A DNA stretch of 64,000 bases from Rhopalosiphum padi (taxonomy: Eukaryota > Arthropoda > Insecta > Hemiptera > Aphididae): the NCBI RefSeq assembly GCF_020882245.1, contig NC_083599.1, forward strand, positions 67,935,745 through 67,999,744. Direction: 5' to 3'. A program made the translations under genes and the position numbers. The notes below the pieces were generated by a model that saw only the letters and a list, made by a program, of their open reading frames with translations, was not told the DNA's origin and made no database searches. This document shows, one piece after another, positions 1 to 11,675 of the stretch (within the stretch, counting starts at the first letter, position 1; each line of letters opens with the position of its first letter).

Positions 1-1535
1 ATCATATAAAAATTAAATTAAACATGTTATAGTAATATTAATGAATATATTTATTATTTAATTTTAATATATTGAATTACCGAATACTTAATTATGTTAC
101 CTAAATAAACAGATTAGTTTTAAAACTAAATATATTGTTTATGTTCCTTTTCGAACGTATACTCTTCGATACTTATTGTGTTGTGAAGTCTGATGATAAT
201 GTTTCTTCAGTTTCTTGAGTCTGTACTCTCTAAACCGTTTTCTTCTTTTTTCGAAACTGTCAAACTAGGTAGGGTATGTTAGTAATATTAATAATATTAA
301 TTTGTTCCATTATTGGTAATTCAATGTAGTTCATATTAAACTAATATAGTTTATAATAATAATAGATATTTATAATAGATACTTACATATTACTTTTTTT
401 ATTGCAATTTTGTTGAAATTAATTTACATCCTGTCATTAAATCAGTTGTTGAACTAGGATATGAAATGGCTCATTGCTATTTACTAATTTTTCTTTTCGG
501 TCATATAGAAATTTAACATAATGTTCTTAAAGAAATATATTTTTCTGTATAGTATCAGTAAATGTAAAATGATAACTGAAATATAAAATCTATAAAATGT
601 ATTTTATAGATATTGTATTATACATAATAAATTAATATTAACTTAATGGTTAGAACTATACTGATTAATTAACATTATTTTTACTAAGAATTATATTTTC
701 TATTTACTCTTTGTAAATGAGAATTAATAATAAAATTTGTGATCCTTATGGCCTTAATACTTGAAGTTATAGGTTCAAATATTATTTATTTTAAAATTAT
801 TATGACAATGACAAAGTGAAATAAAAACTGGGGATTAGCTCAAACTTTGTTAGATTGTTATTATGATTCCAAAAGACCAAAAACACTAAGAGTATAATAA
901 AAAATATTTCCATTATCAACTTAAAATAAAAAAAATGTATAAATTAATTTTATAGTGATAGATAAGTACAAGAGAGCAATTCAAGTTTACTAAAAATTCA
1001 TCAACTAGATTTTTGAGAATAAGTTTCTGTGAATTTTCTATTTTTTGTTTTTTAAACGACAAATTCCTTGAGTCTTGACTGTCAGGTATAACATTAAAGA
1101 AATGAGTACAAGTCAAAGTTAATTATGTACAGTATTTTATTTGCTGGGTATTGTGTTGATCAATAGATGCTTTAAAACTCTTAACGTTGGGGTATTTTAG
1201 TAAATAGTTCATTTTATTCTCAAATTATTTTAATGTGTAAAAATGTTTAAGTTTGGATTTCATTTTTTTTTTCTCTTATGTTTCTTGTAAAGTTTTGAAT
1301 ACTGTTTATACAAACAACACAGCGTATTCAAAAACAAAACTAAAAATGTACGAACTTTGTCCATGTAATATGTATGACATATGAAAAAGGTATATATGGA
1401 AGATGGAAACTAGGTTAGGCATGATCTGTTTAATAACATACTCACTTAATTTTTCGTTTCAATTATTTTTATCACACTACTAAAAAATGAATTGTTGTAA
1501 CATAACTGAATTCGGGTATTATGAAAGTTTTTTAC
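1..1535. other. Gene-free AT-rich sequence
   Basis: I see no exon with coding character, no RNA gene and no transposon end with a target-site duplication. The single minus-strand reading frame near 0.9-1.1 kb is low-complexity and resembles no family I know. Confidence 0.6.
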
Positions 1536-2141
1536 ATTTTGTTTTCCTTGCAAGTCAATAAGTCATAAAATTAATCATATAAATAATTGTAAAAGTAAAA
1601 CGTATTATAAAATAATTTGTATACTAAGAAAAAGATACATTACAACAATATTAAGTTATAAAAAAAAACACGGATTTCTAATTATGCACTATATTTAGCA
1701 CAATATTCCATCATAATATACAGTGAAAATATATAAAATATTTACAAAAAGTAAAATTTTAAAATAAGTTACAAGCTCATAATATTTATGTAGAGCTGCT
1801 AATGAACATTATGAATATAATACCTATAAAATAATATGAACCAGTCAGTCGCGAAACGTCATACGTTTTGAAACATTCTTGTGATGTTGTTGTAACATTG
1901 TGGAGACGTTTCGAATACGCGTTTTAAGAAAACCGTTTAAGATGCGAAAAATTGAAATATATGTAATAAATATATATAAATATATATAGTCATATTCATG
2001 AGTCATGACTGTTTAACTACGAGTAGGTATTATTGGCGTATTGCTGCTACGCGCCGCAAACGACAACATTGGAGTAGTGAGTAATGACTAACCATGCGAC
2101 CCTGGTACTGGTAACTCCAAAATTGTCTCATACTACACTAC
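1536..2141 (+). repeat. Direct duplication, copy A
   Basis: This stretch is repeated in the same orientation at about 3036-3701. Blocks shared by eye include the start (ttttgttttccttgc), a central block around 1838-1950 with the words cagtcagtcgcgaaacgt and gtttaagatgcgaaaaattg, and the end (gcgaccctggtactg followed by tactacacta). The copies differ by substitutions and several small indels, so the duplication is not recent. They do not begin TG and end CA and I see no target-site duplication, so I do not call them LTRs. Confidence 0.75.
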
Positions 2142-2549
2142 AGTTGAGGTATTTTTTTTATGACACAGAAGTATATTTGTACTGTAGAGTTATACTTAGT
2201 TATATAGCTATAGTTTTAGTTTTATACTATAGTTTTTTTACTATAAGTTTTACTAGTTTTAGATTCTGAACGTATTTCTGTGATATCTGTGATGTCTGTG
2301 ATTTCGTGATTCCTGTGAATGTATTGATTTTATAATGATGTATGTTTTTTTTATTATTATTATTTTTCTGTCTGTCATCAAGTTTTGGAGTAGTAATAGA
2401 CAATAGTGATTTGAATTTTAACTTCAGCCCCTCTTTGAAAAGGAAAATGAATCTAGTTGGTACTTTGGAGGTCGAAAGTAAAAATTGTCCAGAAGTTTTC
2501 AAATGGGTCAGGTAAAAATCTAAAAAAGTAATGGAAAAACGGGAATTTT

Positions 2550-3030
2550 TACGCATAACCAGTTTTCGACAAGATCGAATTTTTTATTTTGCCGTAACCA
2601 GGCAAATAAACAAAAAAAAATTCGTGGGGGGGGTTACAAAATATAGCAATACAAATTGTGCCGCAACATAATAAAACAATTTTTTCCTCATTACTCGAAA
2701 TTATTCGGGGGGGGGGGGGGGGTGCACGTGTCTGGCTGTAACTCAAAAACGAATCATTGTAAATACTTAAAATTTTCACCAAATGTTTATATTAGCGTTA
2801 TCTATTTACGATTAAATTTTTAAGCTATTTGAAATTTTTGATTTTTCTAAGTTTTCTTTTTTTTGAAATGTCTATAAAAAAAATTTGGCTATTCAAAAAA
2901 TCTTTAAAATTGAATACAAGATTTATTATAAGTTATATTTATCGTAGTAAAAAAAAAAATCCAAAATCGTTCGTCACAATTTTTGTTTTTAAGCATTTAA
3001 AGTTCAAATGCCACTTGCCCGCCATTATTT
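2550..3030. repeat. Spacer between the duplicate copies, with G16 tract
   Basis: A low-complexity AT-rich segment sits between the two duplicated copies. It contains runs of A and T, a short G run near 2625 and a run of 16 G at 2707-2722. It has the look of a dispersed repeat, but I found no terminal inverted repeats and no coding signal. Confidence 0.35.
2707..2722. repeat. Homopolymer run of 16 G
   Basis: Sixteen consecutive G stand in otherwise AT-rich DNA. Such a tract can form quadruplexes and is unstable in replication and sequencing, so its exact length is uncertain. Confidence 0.85.
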
Positions 3031-3035
3031 TATTT

Positions 3036-3701
3036 TTTGTTTTCCTTGCTAGTTATAAAATTAATCATATAAATAATTGTAAAAGTAAAGCGTATTATAA
3101 AATAATTTGTATACTATGAAACGATAAAGGTAATTGGAAAATATAATAAAGTTCTTGGCATCATTTTTCTAATAAACTATAACAATATTATTATTATGTT
3201 ATAAAAAAAACACGTATTTATTCTAATTATTACTATAAACTTAATATGGTAATATAACCTAATATAATATACAATATTCCATATAATCTGCAGTAAATGT
3301 CGTGAAAATATGTAAAATAGAAAAAGTAAAATTTTAAAATAAGTTACAAACTAGGTATATTTATGTAGAATAACTTGTTATTATAACTTGTTTATGAGCA
3401 ATAATATATATTAATAATATATGAATAATATGAATCAGTCAGTCGCGAAACGTACGTTTTGAAACATTCTTGTGATGTTGTAGAAACATTGTGGAGACAT
3501 TGTGGTTTCCAATACGCGTTTTAACCGTTTAAGATGCGAAAAATTGAAATATATGTAACAGGGTCGTATGCAACGATAGTCATGTTCGTGTGAGTGTTAA
3601 ACTACGATTATTGCTGTTACGCGCCGACAACGTTAAAACTGAAGTAGTGAATACATGCGACCCTGGTACTGCGGACACCAAACTTGTCTTCTACTACACT
3701 A
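3036..3701 (+). repeat. Direct duplication, copy B
   Basis: Second copy of the unit at 1536-2141, in the same orientation and about 1.5 kb downstream. It ends in a more GC-rich patch (about 3735-3860). The 71-codon open frame that crosses its end (from 3590) is best read as accidental, because the matching stretch in copy A is not open in the same way. Confidence 0.75.
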
Positions 3702-4487
3702 ATATAATTAGTATAATTAGTGTTTCGGTATTAAATGTTCATCGAGTCCGGTGTGTGCGACGACCGCGGCGTCGTACCCTTCGAGGATCGGCGAATGCCG
3801 CGTAACCCGTTTGAAACCCCAGGCCCAGGGGGTCGATTCTTGAACAGCGCAATTTATTAGTCGTATTACTCGTATACGACAATTAGACATTGAAAATGTC
3901 GATTTTTTTTCTATTTTTGAATTTCGTACGACAGATAAGAGTATGAAAAGTCATGCGACTTCTAAAAGTGTGGGTCTAAAATAGTAAAATCTGTATAAAT
4001 CATGTAATTTTTTTAATCACATCTCGTTTTAATGCCACGGATCATCTTCCGAGTTTCATTATTTTTATAATTTTTTTCCAATAATTAGGTAGTACAATTT
4101 CAAAAAATAAATAAAATGGCTAATTTTGATGACTTAGCCCCGGCGGAATGTAATCCGGAGTGTACTCTCAAATTGATCGATTTTACCCAACAACTTTTAT
4201 TATCAATATTATTATTTATTTCATTACAGTTGTAATTGTTATTTAATATATTCGTATAAAAACAATTATTAAATAACAGATAAATATTAATAATAATATT
4301 CTTAAATAAATATATTTTATTGCAATTTGTTGATTTTACTCAATAGTCTCAATACATCTTAAAATAATTAATTAAATATCTATTCCCGTTTAAATTTAAA
4401 TTATGAATATTATAATTTGTAATTCCGCAAGAGTTCATGATAGGTATGTTATTTTAGTATTTTAGTAAGTACTTAGTATATTATTAT
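3702..4487. other. Gene-free spacer with small GC-rich patch
   Basis: A GC-rich patch at about 3735-3860 follows the duplication. A 39-codon ATG frame begins at 4115 (MANFDDLAPAECNPEC...), but it has no splice partner or recognisable domain and I do not call it a gene. Confidence 0.45.
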
Positions 4488-4952
4488 CAGGGTTGGGATT
4501 TTATAGCATTTGCATATTTCTTATGAGATGCTTAAGAAATAACAGAGTAAGATAAAAATGTGTTTCTTGACACAGAAAACTCATATTAAAAATTTTATTT
4601 TGCATATTTTGCGATTTTTATGAATTTTAGTGCTTTTTTGTACTTTTTGAGATGTTTTGCATTTTCAACTGTTTTTAAATCAAAATTGGTCATATTTTAT
4701 GAAATTATATTTCGGTAATTATGTTTTAAAACTGTTGTCAAGTAAATTGTAAATGTATAGATTAACTGATTAAGTAAATATATCATGGCGATAATCCGAT
4801 AATATATAGGTATAATATAATATTACTTAAGTAACTACCTATAATAATTTGTAAGCGATTAAAAAATTATAAATTAATAAATCTCTTTTTTATTGTATAT
4901 TATAACGTATATTTATGTAATTTTATGTACTTTAAACTATCTACCGACCCTG
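4488..4952. mobile_element. hAT-type non-autonomous element (MITE), 465 bp
   Basis: The ends are short inverted repeats beginning CAGGGT (left cagggttggg, right end read inward cagggtcggt). They are flanked by a perfect 8-bp duplication, attattat, at 4480-4487 and 4953-4960. An 8-bp target site with CAGGG-type ends is the signature of the hAT superfamily. There is no open frame inside, so it must have been mobilised by a transposase encoded elsewhere. The interior is AT-rich with repeated tttgcatatt-like words. Confidence 0.8.
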
Positions 4953-6439
4953 ATTATTATGTTTGATATAGTTTTAAATGTTTTAATATACCTAGTCATA
5001 TTTTTAGTAGATATATTTAAAGACTGTTCCGATTTTATAGGATTAATATTGATTATTAAATAATAACAAAATAACAAAAATAAATTGATATATATTAAAA
5101 TATTTAATATGAATATCTCATCAAACTTTGAACTTTATGTAACAGAATCTAGAAACTAAGAATAAAAAAGCTATCATAGCCCAGAGCCCAGACTATATAA
5201 TAACATCTTAAAAGTTGTTTGAGTTAATTAGTATTTAAATACTTCTTTGGAAGTAACATGATTTGGTATATTGTATAGGTATAATAGTATATTACAGTAT
5301 TCAATAATATATATGTATATAATATGGGGTATGTAATAAACCGAAAAGGCATTTTTTAAAACATATTTTTATAGTTTTTAGGGAATTTAATTTCGGGCCT
5401 CAATTTTAGTTATAATTACAATTTACAAGTACTAATATTTTAATTATTGTTTTTCCCCCTATCATATTCAGCATCCACCAACTTCTAAATTAAAAAATAA
5501 ATCGAGAAGCAACCACATTCGCTTTGCAAGAATGTACTTATTTATTACACACTGACAGTAGATTCTTGAACGAGTCTGACGAAAATAGATCAGTTAAAAC
5601 AGTCCATCAATACATTTTCTCGAATAGGTACTCGAAATTAAAACATAAGTATACAAAATTATTTATAGGTGTTTATGAAAATTAAAAATAGTTTTTTATT
5701 TACATTCTATAAATTAGTAGGTGTTTTTAATATGTTTAGCCGTTTAAGTAAGTTTTGTTAAGCAAATCTACTTGCACAAAGTAAATAATTTTTTCGATTA
5801 GGTACGTAAATGTTAATATTGTGGGGTAGTCAGACTTGTCGACAATGTCACAATAACACAATTTAGTTTAGTGGAAAACGTAGATTTGAGGCAGCAGCGA
5901 TAACTACAGTAAGTATTATCGAGTCGTAAATTACAAATTTATTTATTATTTTATTTGTTTTAAGTTAATAAAACTTTTATGTAACATGTTTGTATATAAA
6001 TCGTATGGTATTATTTAGACAATTCCTTCAATCGTTAATTCCGTATCCCTGGTCCTAAACAACGAACTATGCTGTATACTATTGCGTACCTAGTGAATTA
6101 AATTACCCAGTTCCAGTAGATGGTGTCAGTACCTATAAATTATAATATTATGTGTATCAAATCAATCTATCTATATAAAAACACCACTGTAAATAGTTAA
6201 TCATATGAATTTGACATTTGTATTATTTCTTAAACAATTTTTATAAGTACCTATACATTAATATTAAATATTTGTTTACATCGGTCGATATTGCTGATAA
6301 ATCATAATGATATAATATATTATAATACCTACCACCTGTGATCAATTATGTTGCATGCCAAATAAATAGGTACACCCGCAGTTGTGCAAGAAAGGCCGAT
6401 TGCTGACCGTGATTATTAGGATTATATAATAATAATAAT
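4953..6439. other. Gene-free AT-rich sequence
   Basis: No coding exon, RNA gene or paired transposon end was found. The sequence runs up to the left end of the Harbinger transposon. Confidence 0.55.
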
Positions 6440-6458
6440 CCGTGTGTTCCTAAATTCA
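6440..6458 (+). repeat. Harbinger left terminal inverted repeat
   Basis: Matches the reverse complement of 11676-11694 at 17 of 19 positions, the mismatches being at repeat positions 13 and 16. Confidence 0.9.
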
Positions 6459-6480
6459 TCACCCAATCCACCGGCTTATC

Positions 6481-6508
6481 CAGCGGATTGATTGGAGTTT
6501 AGGAACAC
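6481..6508 (+). repeat. Harbinger subterminal module, left copy
   Basis: Contains cagcggattg (6481-6490) and tttaggaacac (6498-6508). The same two words recur in the same orientation near the right end at 11616-11625 and 11639-11649. The second word is also an inverted copy of the core of the left terminal repeat, so the left end can fold into a hairpin of about 65 bp. These are candidate binding sites for the Myb-like protein or the transposase. Confidence 0.75.
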
Positions 6509-6682
6509 CTTTTTGGGTCTTTGCGTTATAACAAGTTGGTTAATACGTTTGACCGCCATCAACCACTATATTATGTTATCATTATCAGTTATCATGCAAG
6601 ATTGTCAATTGTGTATTTGTGTAATAGGTAATTATAACAGTTTTTTTAAAACTTAATAATTACTTATTTGAATTATAAAAAA

Positions 6683-8632
6683 ATGGACAATAATTTATCC
6701 AAATTTGTTTTGTTATTCGGTTTAAACCACCTTAAGTGTTTAAATGAATCTTTGGATTCAAAAAAAAAACTGCTTCTTAGTCATTTTTTGAAAACATCAA
6801 AAGTGCGTATAACAAATTTTATGTTAATTACAAGTCTATATGATGACATTGACTTCAAATGTCATTTTAGACTTACAAGAAGTTCAGTTGAAGTAAGCAA
6901 ATTATTAAATATAATACTATGTAATAATATTTTATTCTATAATACCAAATACTATTTTATTATTTACAATAATAGAAAAATAAAATATATAGATTCTTAT
7001 GTGCAAAGTGAAACCTTTATATATTTCACTAAAATCTCAAGTTGGAAGGACTTCAGTGGACTATAAAAAGGGAACATTGATGACTGTATGGTATTTGAGC
7101 AATACAGAAACCTTTCGGTAGTTAAATTTGTCTATGTTTTGTTTTGGAACAATCAGTTTTTGAACTATTATTATTTTTTATTATTACCATGTATCACAAG
7201 GTTAAATTTGTATTTATTTTTAGTCAAATTGGAGATCGTTTTAATTTAAGCAGAGGTCTTGCCTGTCGAACAATTCATAAATTTATTCGAGTTTTTTCAA
7301 AACTACTTAATGATTTTGTTATATTGCCCAAGGGAAGTTCTGAAGCCGGTATGTAAGCTATATATATTTAATTATTTAAATTTCATTATACTTTTGTGTA
7401 CATTTATATATAAATATCTATATACATTTAGCAACAATAAAAGATTTTAGAAGTTTGAGATATAATTATATGCCGAACACAATTGGATGTATTGATGGTT
7501 GTCACATACGCATACATGCACCAAGAGACAAAAGATCTGATTATACCAATCGTAAAATGTTCCAATCAATTGTTCTTCTGGTAAATATCTGAAAAATACT
7601 TTGGTATCATGGTTTTGTTTTTTTTTTATTCTTAATAATATTATTTTGTCCTTATTTCTTAGGCTGTATGTAATGCTCGGTTGGAATTTACATATATTTT
7701 CTCTGGTTGGCCAGGAAGTTCCCATGATGCGAGGGTCTTCAAAAATTCATCTTTAGGACACATATTAATAAATAGTCCTCAAGAGATAATTTCTAAAAAC
7801 CTACATATCCTCGGAGACTCAGCATTTCCTTTGTTAGAAAATCTCATGGTTCCTTACAAAGCTACACATATTTTGTCAGAAAAGGAAAAGCTATTTAATA
7901 GAAGGTTGAGTTCTACCAGAGTAGTAATTGAACAAGCTTTTGGGTTGTTACTTGGCCGTTTCCGAAGACTTAAGTAAATAAATATATTTTATGTTTAGTC
8001 AAAAATAATTTACAGCAACAGTTAAAGGTACTAAGAATTTTTTTAACAAAATAATCTTTTTGTTAGCAAAACAAATACCTAGAAATTGTAATTTATTATT
8101 TATATACAAATCACCCAATACAATAACTAGTTTTCATAAGGACTTATACACCTTAAGTAATTTATAGTATATATATATATTAAATAAAAATTTGTTTTGC
8201 AAAAAAATCTCAGTCTTTGAATATGGTTATAGAGGAGAAAGAAAGTAATATTATAAATAATTAAAATTATTGTCTTACCTTTTTTATTAGAATATTACGC
8301 GTAATGTTTTAGGGTGTTAGAAGCCAAGTCGATTGAACTGATGAGCCTTACAGTGACAAGTGCTTGCATATTACATAATTTAGCATTACAAAATAATGAT
8401 TGGATAGAGATAAATGATGATCATAATACAGATTTAACAGAATTTACAGATGAAAACAATCATGAATGTAGTGTTTCATTAGCAATTAATCAAAGAAATG
8501 GGGTTGATAAAAGAAATGAACTTGCAGATAGGTAAATTTAACCAACAAATTTGTCATAAATGATAATAATGCCTAATATCAACTTTTCAATACAGGAAAA
8601 TTATCCTTTGTTTCAGGTTCTATGGAGATTAA
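6683..8632 (+). CDS. PIF/Harbinger DDE transposase (HARBI1-like nuclease), seven exons
   Basis: Exons, chosen by phase and homology: 6683-6892, 6993-7117, 7224-7348, 7432-7580, 7663-7973, 8313-8531, 8617-8632. All introns are GT-AG and the join is 1155 nt with no internal stop, giving 384 residues, close to the usual size of the family. Sequence landmarks are FRLTRSSVEILM near residue 65, YLSNTETFRQIGDRFNLSRG (about 101-120, the HTH-like region), GCIDGCHIRIHAPRD (first catalytic Asp, D175), SGWPGSSHDARVF (D225), ILGDSAFPLL (D255) and VVIEQAFGLL (Glu, E293). The family uses an RNase H-fold D-D-E site to cut transposon ends in the nucleus; D175, either D225 or D255, and E293 are the candidates. 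The ATG at 6683 is the first in frame. The gene lies inside the element and faces the Myb-like gene, the usual partner that takes the nuclease to the ends. Confidence 0.93.
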
Positions 8633-9367
8633 ATTTGCAAGATATAAGGAACTTATTGTAGAACTTTCATTACTAAATTTGTTTTAAAATATTTTTCGAT
8701 TATTAAATTTGTCGAAGTTGGACATCTTAACAATTTTTATTTTTATGTACATATTTTTTTATAACTTAATTTACCTAATTAATTTAATAGTTTTTTATAA
8801 TTAAATCATTTAAATAAAGTTTTGCAATGTGTTTTGTGGATTGATGTGACAATAATAACTAGGTAGATATTTGTTTTTATATGTTCATTTTGTATTATAA
8901 TAATAATAAAAATTAATATACACATGTTTTAACTTTTAATAATAAAAAACTTAATATATTAGAAAACTTTAAATGAATTAATAAACGTACAAGGAACTTT
9001 GCCCATATATCTTATTAAAATGTTAAAAACAAAACAACATAACTTTAGCTTTAAATGAGTTTGAAAAAAAAAACAAAATAACTTTTAGCTTTACATAAAT
9101 AATACAGTCATCATACATGACTTAGAAAAACAAAACAAAACAATATAACTTAACCTTTACATGAGATTGAAAAAAAAAACAAAATAACTTTTAGCTTAAT
9201 AATACATCACTAATGTATCATTAATATTGTAGTAGTAATAATATTATTAATTGATTAAAATTATTTTTTTTCCAGTTTAGCAGTTTCAATTTGAATAAGC
9301 TTGTCCATAAAATTTTCAAGTTTGCTTTGAAAACTGTCTCTTGACTTCCGATCCTCCTTCATTTCCT
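8633..9367. other. Space between the two convergent transposon genes
   Basis: No coding signal. It must hold the 3' ends and polyadenylation signals of both transposon genes (AATAAA-like words are frequent here). It also holds a short A-rich tandem repeat near 9.05-9.2 kb. Confidence 0.6.
9020..9205 (+). repeat. Imperfect A-rich tandem repeat, about 106-bp period
   Basis: The phrase gag-ttgaaaaaaaaaacaaaataac followed by ttttagctt occurs near 9057 and again near 9163, with related words before each. About two units are visible. Confidence 0.6.
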
Positions 9368-10100
9368 CTAATAAAACCTCTTGGAAATTTTTTTTTTTTT
9401 CCTTTTTGGTACTATATTATCTTCATCAGAGTTAATTTCTTCGCCAATGTAATCTAATAGTTGAGAACGTTGTGGTTTGGTATGTTCATCTGATTTTTTC
9501 AAATTCATTTTACTGGAATTCGGTAGGTTACTTTCTAATAATGTATTCTGATTAGGAGTAACAGAATCCTTTTTCCCAAAATACTGTTTCATTATAACAT
9601 AATATTCCCAATTTATAGCCCCTTCACCAGACTTATTGGCTCTTTGTACATTGTCCCTAAATGTAGCCATTAAGTTTCGGAATTTAATATTACAGTTTGG
9701 TCCAGACACTGCAATACCATTTTCTTTTAAAATATTAGAAATTTTTTCCCAAATTTTGTGGTTTTTTTTATTGCTATTAAATTCATTATCAAGATCACCC
9801 CTGTTTTCAATCAGCAATTTGATTGCTTTTGCTGTCCAAATTTTTGTTTCTGGCATACAATTTTGAACATCAAAATGTCCATCATGAACTATCAATTGAA
9901 CAACCAAAAAGTAATTTATATTTTTGTTAAATGAGTATGATGGTAGACAGTGGCGTGGCAAAGGTTTTTATTTGAGGTATATGTCTCACAGTGGAGTACA
10001 CATGGTGGGGTTTTGGGTGTTCAACCCCCCCCCCTCTTTAACTTTTTAAATATACGAATACCTATATGAAAATTGTTAAACGACATATTTTGATAAATAA

Positions 10101-10150
<50 letters not shown>

Positions 10151-11383
10151 GTATATGTAATTTAAGCAAATTTTTCCCAGTTAATATACTTAAAATGTAA
10201 ATACATAAGTTATAACTGTGGTGGTTAGTGGCTCTGACAATAAAAATAAAATAAAAAAATAAATGCCTCATAAGTTTATGAAGGTCGCCATGCCACTGAT
10301 GTTAGATGTATTTATGTTTAAGATAAATTGCACAAACCTTGTTTTGAGGATATTGTGATGTTACTTGTCGTATTATTAGATTCTGTACTATCAGTTGAAT
10401 TACTTTTCAAAATGACATCATATTTCATACCCCTTAAAAGTTAATTTTTTTAATTAATGTGCAACATATTAAATAATTATACTCTCAATTAATTTATGTT
10501 TAAAAATAAAAGTAAGTATAGAAATGCAAATACATTTTTAAAAAACCAAATATTCTAAAATATAATTAAGATTATTATTATATTACCTACAAGTTATCTA
10601 CAAAATATTAATAATTATTATTATCAATTTATTGTATATAGAATAATGTGGTGTTTAACATTTTAATTTTTATAGATCTAAAAATTAATTGACTACAATG
10701 CCAAGATAATTTAAAAAAAATAAAGGACTTATGTTATAATTAATAAATGTTTAATGGTCATCCCTAATGCATTACAATTTCTAACTAGTTATTTCGAACA
10801 ATCAAATTAATAATTTAAAAAAATTATGCTGTAACTAAGCTTACCATTCAGGTATTTCTACACCAACTTTTTGGTTTTTTTGAAATTGAACACAGTCCTT
10901 TTTTAATATATCAGTTATATTGTTAGCCAATGTATCTTCGTCCAGATCTAATTAAAATATAGCAATTAGCAGTAATTGCTCGTAAAACCAAGATATATAT
11001 CCCCCCAAAAAAATTAAAACATAAAAACATAAATAAATTTATAATGTAATGCGTTCTTCTGGTAAGATACTTCTAAATAATTAATGTCGTTACTCTTGTC
11101 GTTATCCAAAAATAATAGTAACGAAGTTACCATAACGTTACTGAAAATTGTAACTATGTTACAGTAACGAGTAACGCATGTTACGTTACTACCCAACACT
11201 GGCAATTAGATATCTTATCTAGAAATCTAGAAAAGTTAGGACAATAGACCACTGGTCACTAATAATACTTCAAGTTAAGTAGTACTTACTATGGTCAAAC
11301 GACAAACACATTGTGTTTATATCAAAGTATTTGAAATATATATTTTCGTCATGTGTTAAAGTCATTTCAATACTGTTATCCAT
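9368..11383 (-). CDS. Harbinger Myb/SANT-like DNA-binding protein, four exons
   Basis: Exons on the minus strand: 11290-11383, 10845-10947, 10338-10432, 9368-9888. The phases agree at every junction and all introns are GT-AG, giving 813 nt and 270 residues from the ATG at 11381-11383. The last exon holds the DNA-binding domain. It begins near PETKIWTAKAIKLLIENRGD, continues with WEKISNILKENG and IKFRNLMATFRDN, and ends near NWEYYVIMKQYFGK, with the spaced aromatic residues of a trihelix or Myb/SANT fold. The C terminus is very basic (KRKKKKISKR), a likely nuclear-localisation signal. In known Harbinger elements this protein binds subterminal DNA and brings the nuclease into the nucleus; I infer the same role from domain and position. 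A 197-codon open frame reaching 9961 overstates the exon, because the acceptor at 9889-9890 joins in phase to the upstream exons. Two MITEs sit in its introns. Confidence 0.88.
9948..10298. mobile_element. hAT-type MITE inside the Harbinger element
   Basis: The terminal inverted repeats begin cagtggcgtggca on the left and cagtggcatggcg on the right read inward. The flanks are atggtaga (9940-9947) and atgttaga (10299-10306), an 8-bp target duplication with one mismatch. The element lies wholly in the third intron of the Myb-like gene, between exons 10338-10432 and 9368-9888. It contains a C10 run at 10025-10034 and an AT microsatellite. There is no coding sequence. Confidence 0.82.
10105..10144. 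repeat. (AT)n microsatellite
   Basis: About twenty AT units followed by interrupted GTATAT units, inside the MITE at 9948-10298. Confidence 0.9.
10970..11201. mobile_element. Second hAT-type MITE inside the Harbinger element
   Basis: The segment starts cagtaattgc and ends cccaacactg, so only the outer CAGT is inverted. It is flanked by a perfect 8-bp duplication, gcaattag, at 10962-10969 and 11202-11209. The interior from about 11080 is built of repeated gttac/gtaac words. It lies in the first intron of the Myb-like gene and has no coding capacity. Confidence 0.75.
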
Positions 11384-11591
11384 TTTACTTGATTTCAAGG
11401 TATTGATTTTTTTTACAGTTGACGACTAAAAGAGACGTGAGAATGAAATCGCAACAATTTTATTCAAGAATACCTTATTAGTTATTTGTTTATCACAAAT
11501 TCAATGAACCTAATTTTGGCGCGAATAAATGTTATTAAATCCATCGGGTTTCATTACAGTTCATCCGTAAAATACTTGATTCCTGATAGAG

Positions 11592-11649
11592 CAATCCGCT
11601 GAGTTACCTCCCCTCCAGCGGATTGTAGAAGTGCTGAATTTAGGAACAC
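11592..11649. repeat. Harbinger subterminal module, right end, with 10-bp perfect hairpin
   Basis: The word caatccgctg (11592-11601) pairs perfectly with cagcggattg (11616-11625). It is followed by tttaggaacac (11639-11649). The last two words repeat, in the same orientation, the pair at 6481-6508 near the left end. Confidence 0.8.
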
Positions 11650-11675
11650 TCGATTCCAGCTGCTGACCAATCGGC

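Noticed and set aside
2707..2722. G16 and the similar G14 at 41591 as functional quadruplex elements
   Set aside because: Homopolymer runs of uncertain length in intergenic or intron sequence, with no supporting context.
1536..3701. Possible LTR retrotransposon
   Set aside because: The direct copies lack TG...CA ends, a primer-binding site, gag/pol sequence and a target duplication.
4115..4234. Small ATG frame starting MANFDDLAP
   Set aside because: Only 39 codons, drifting into AT-rich chance sequence, with no splice partner.
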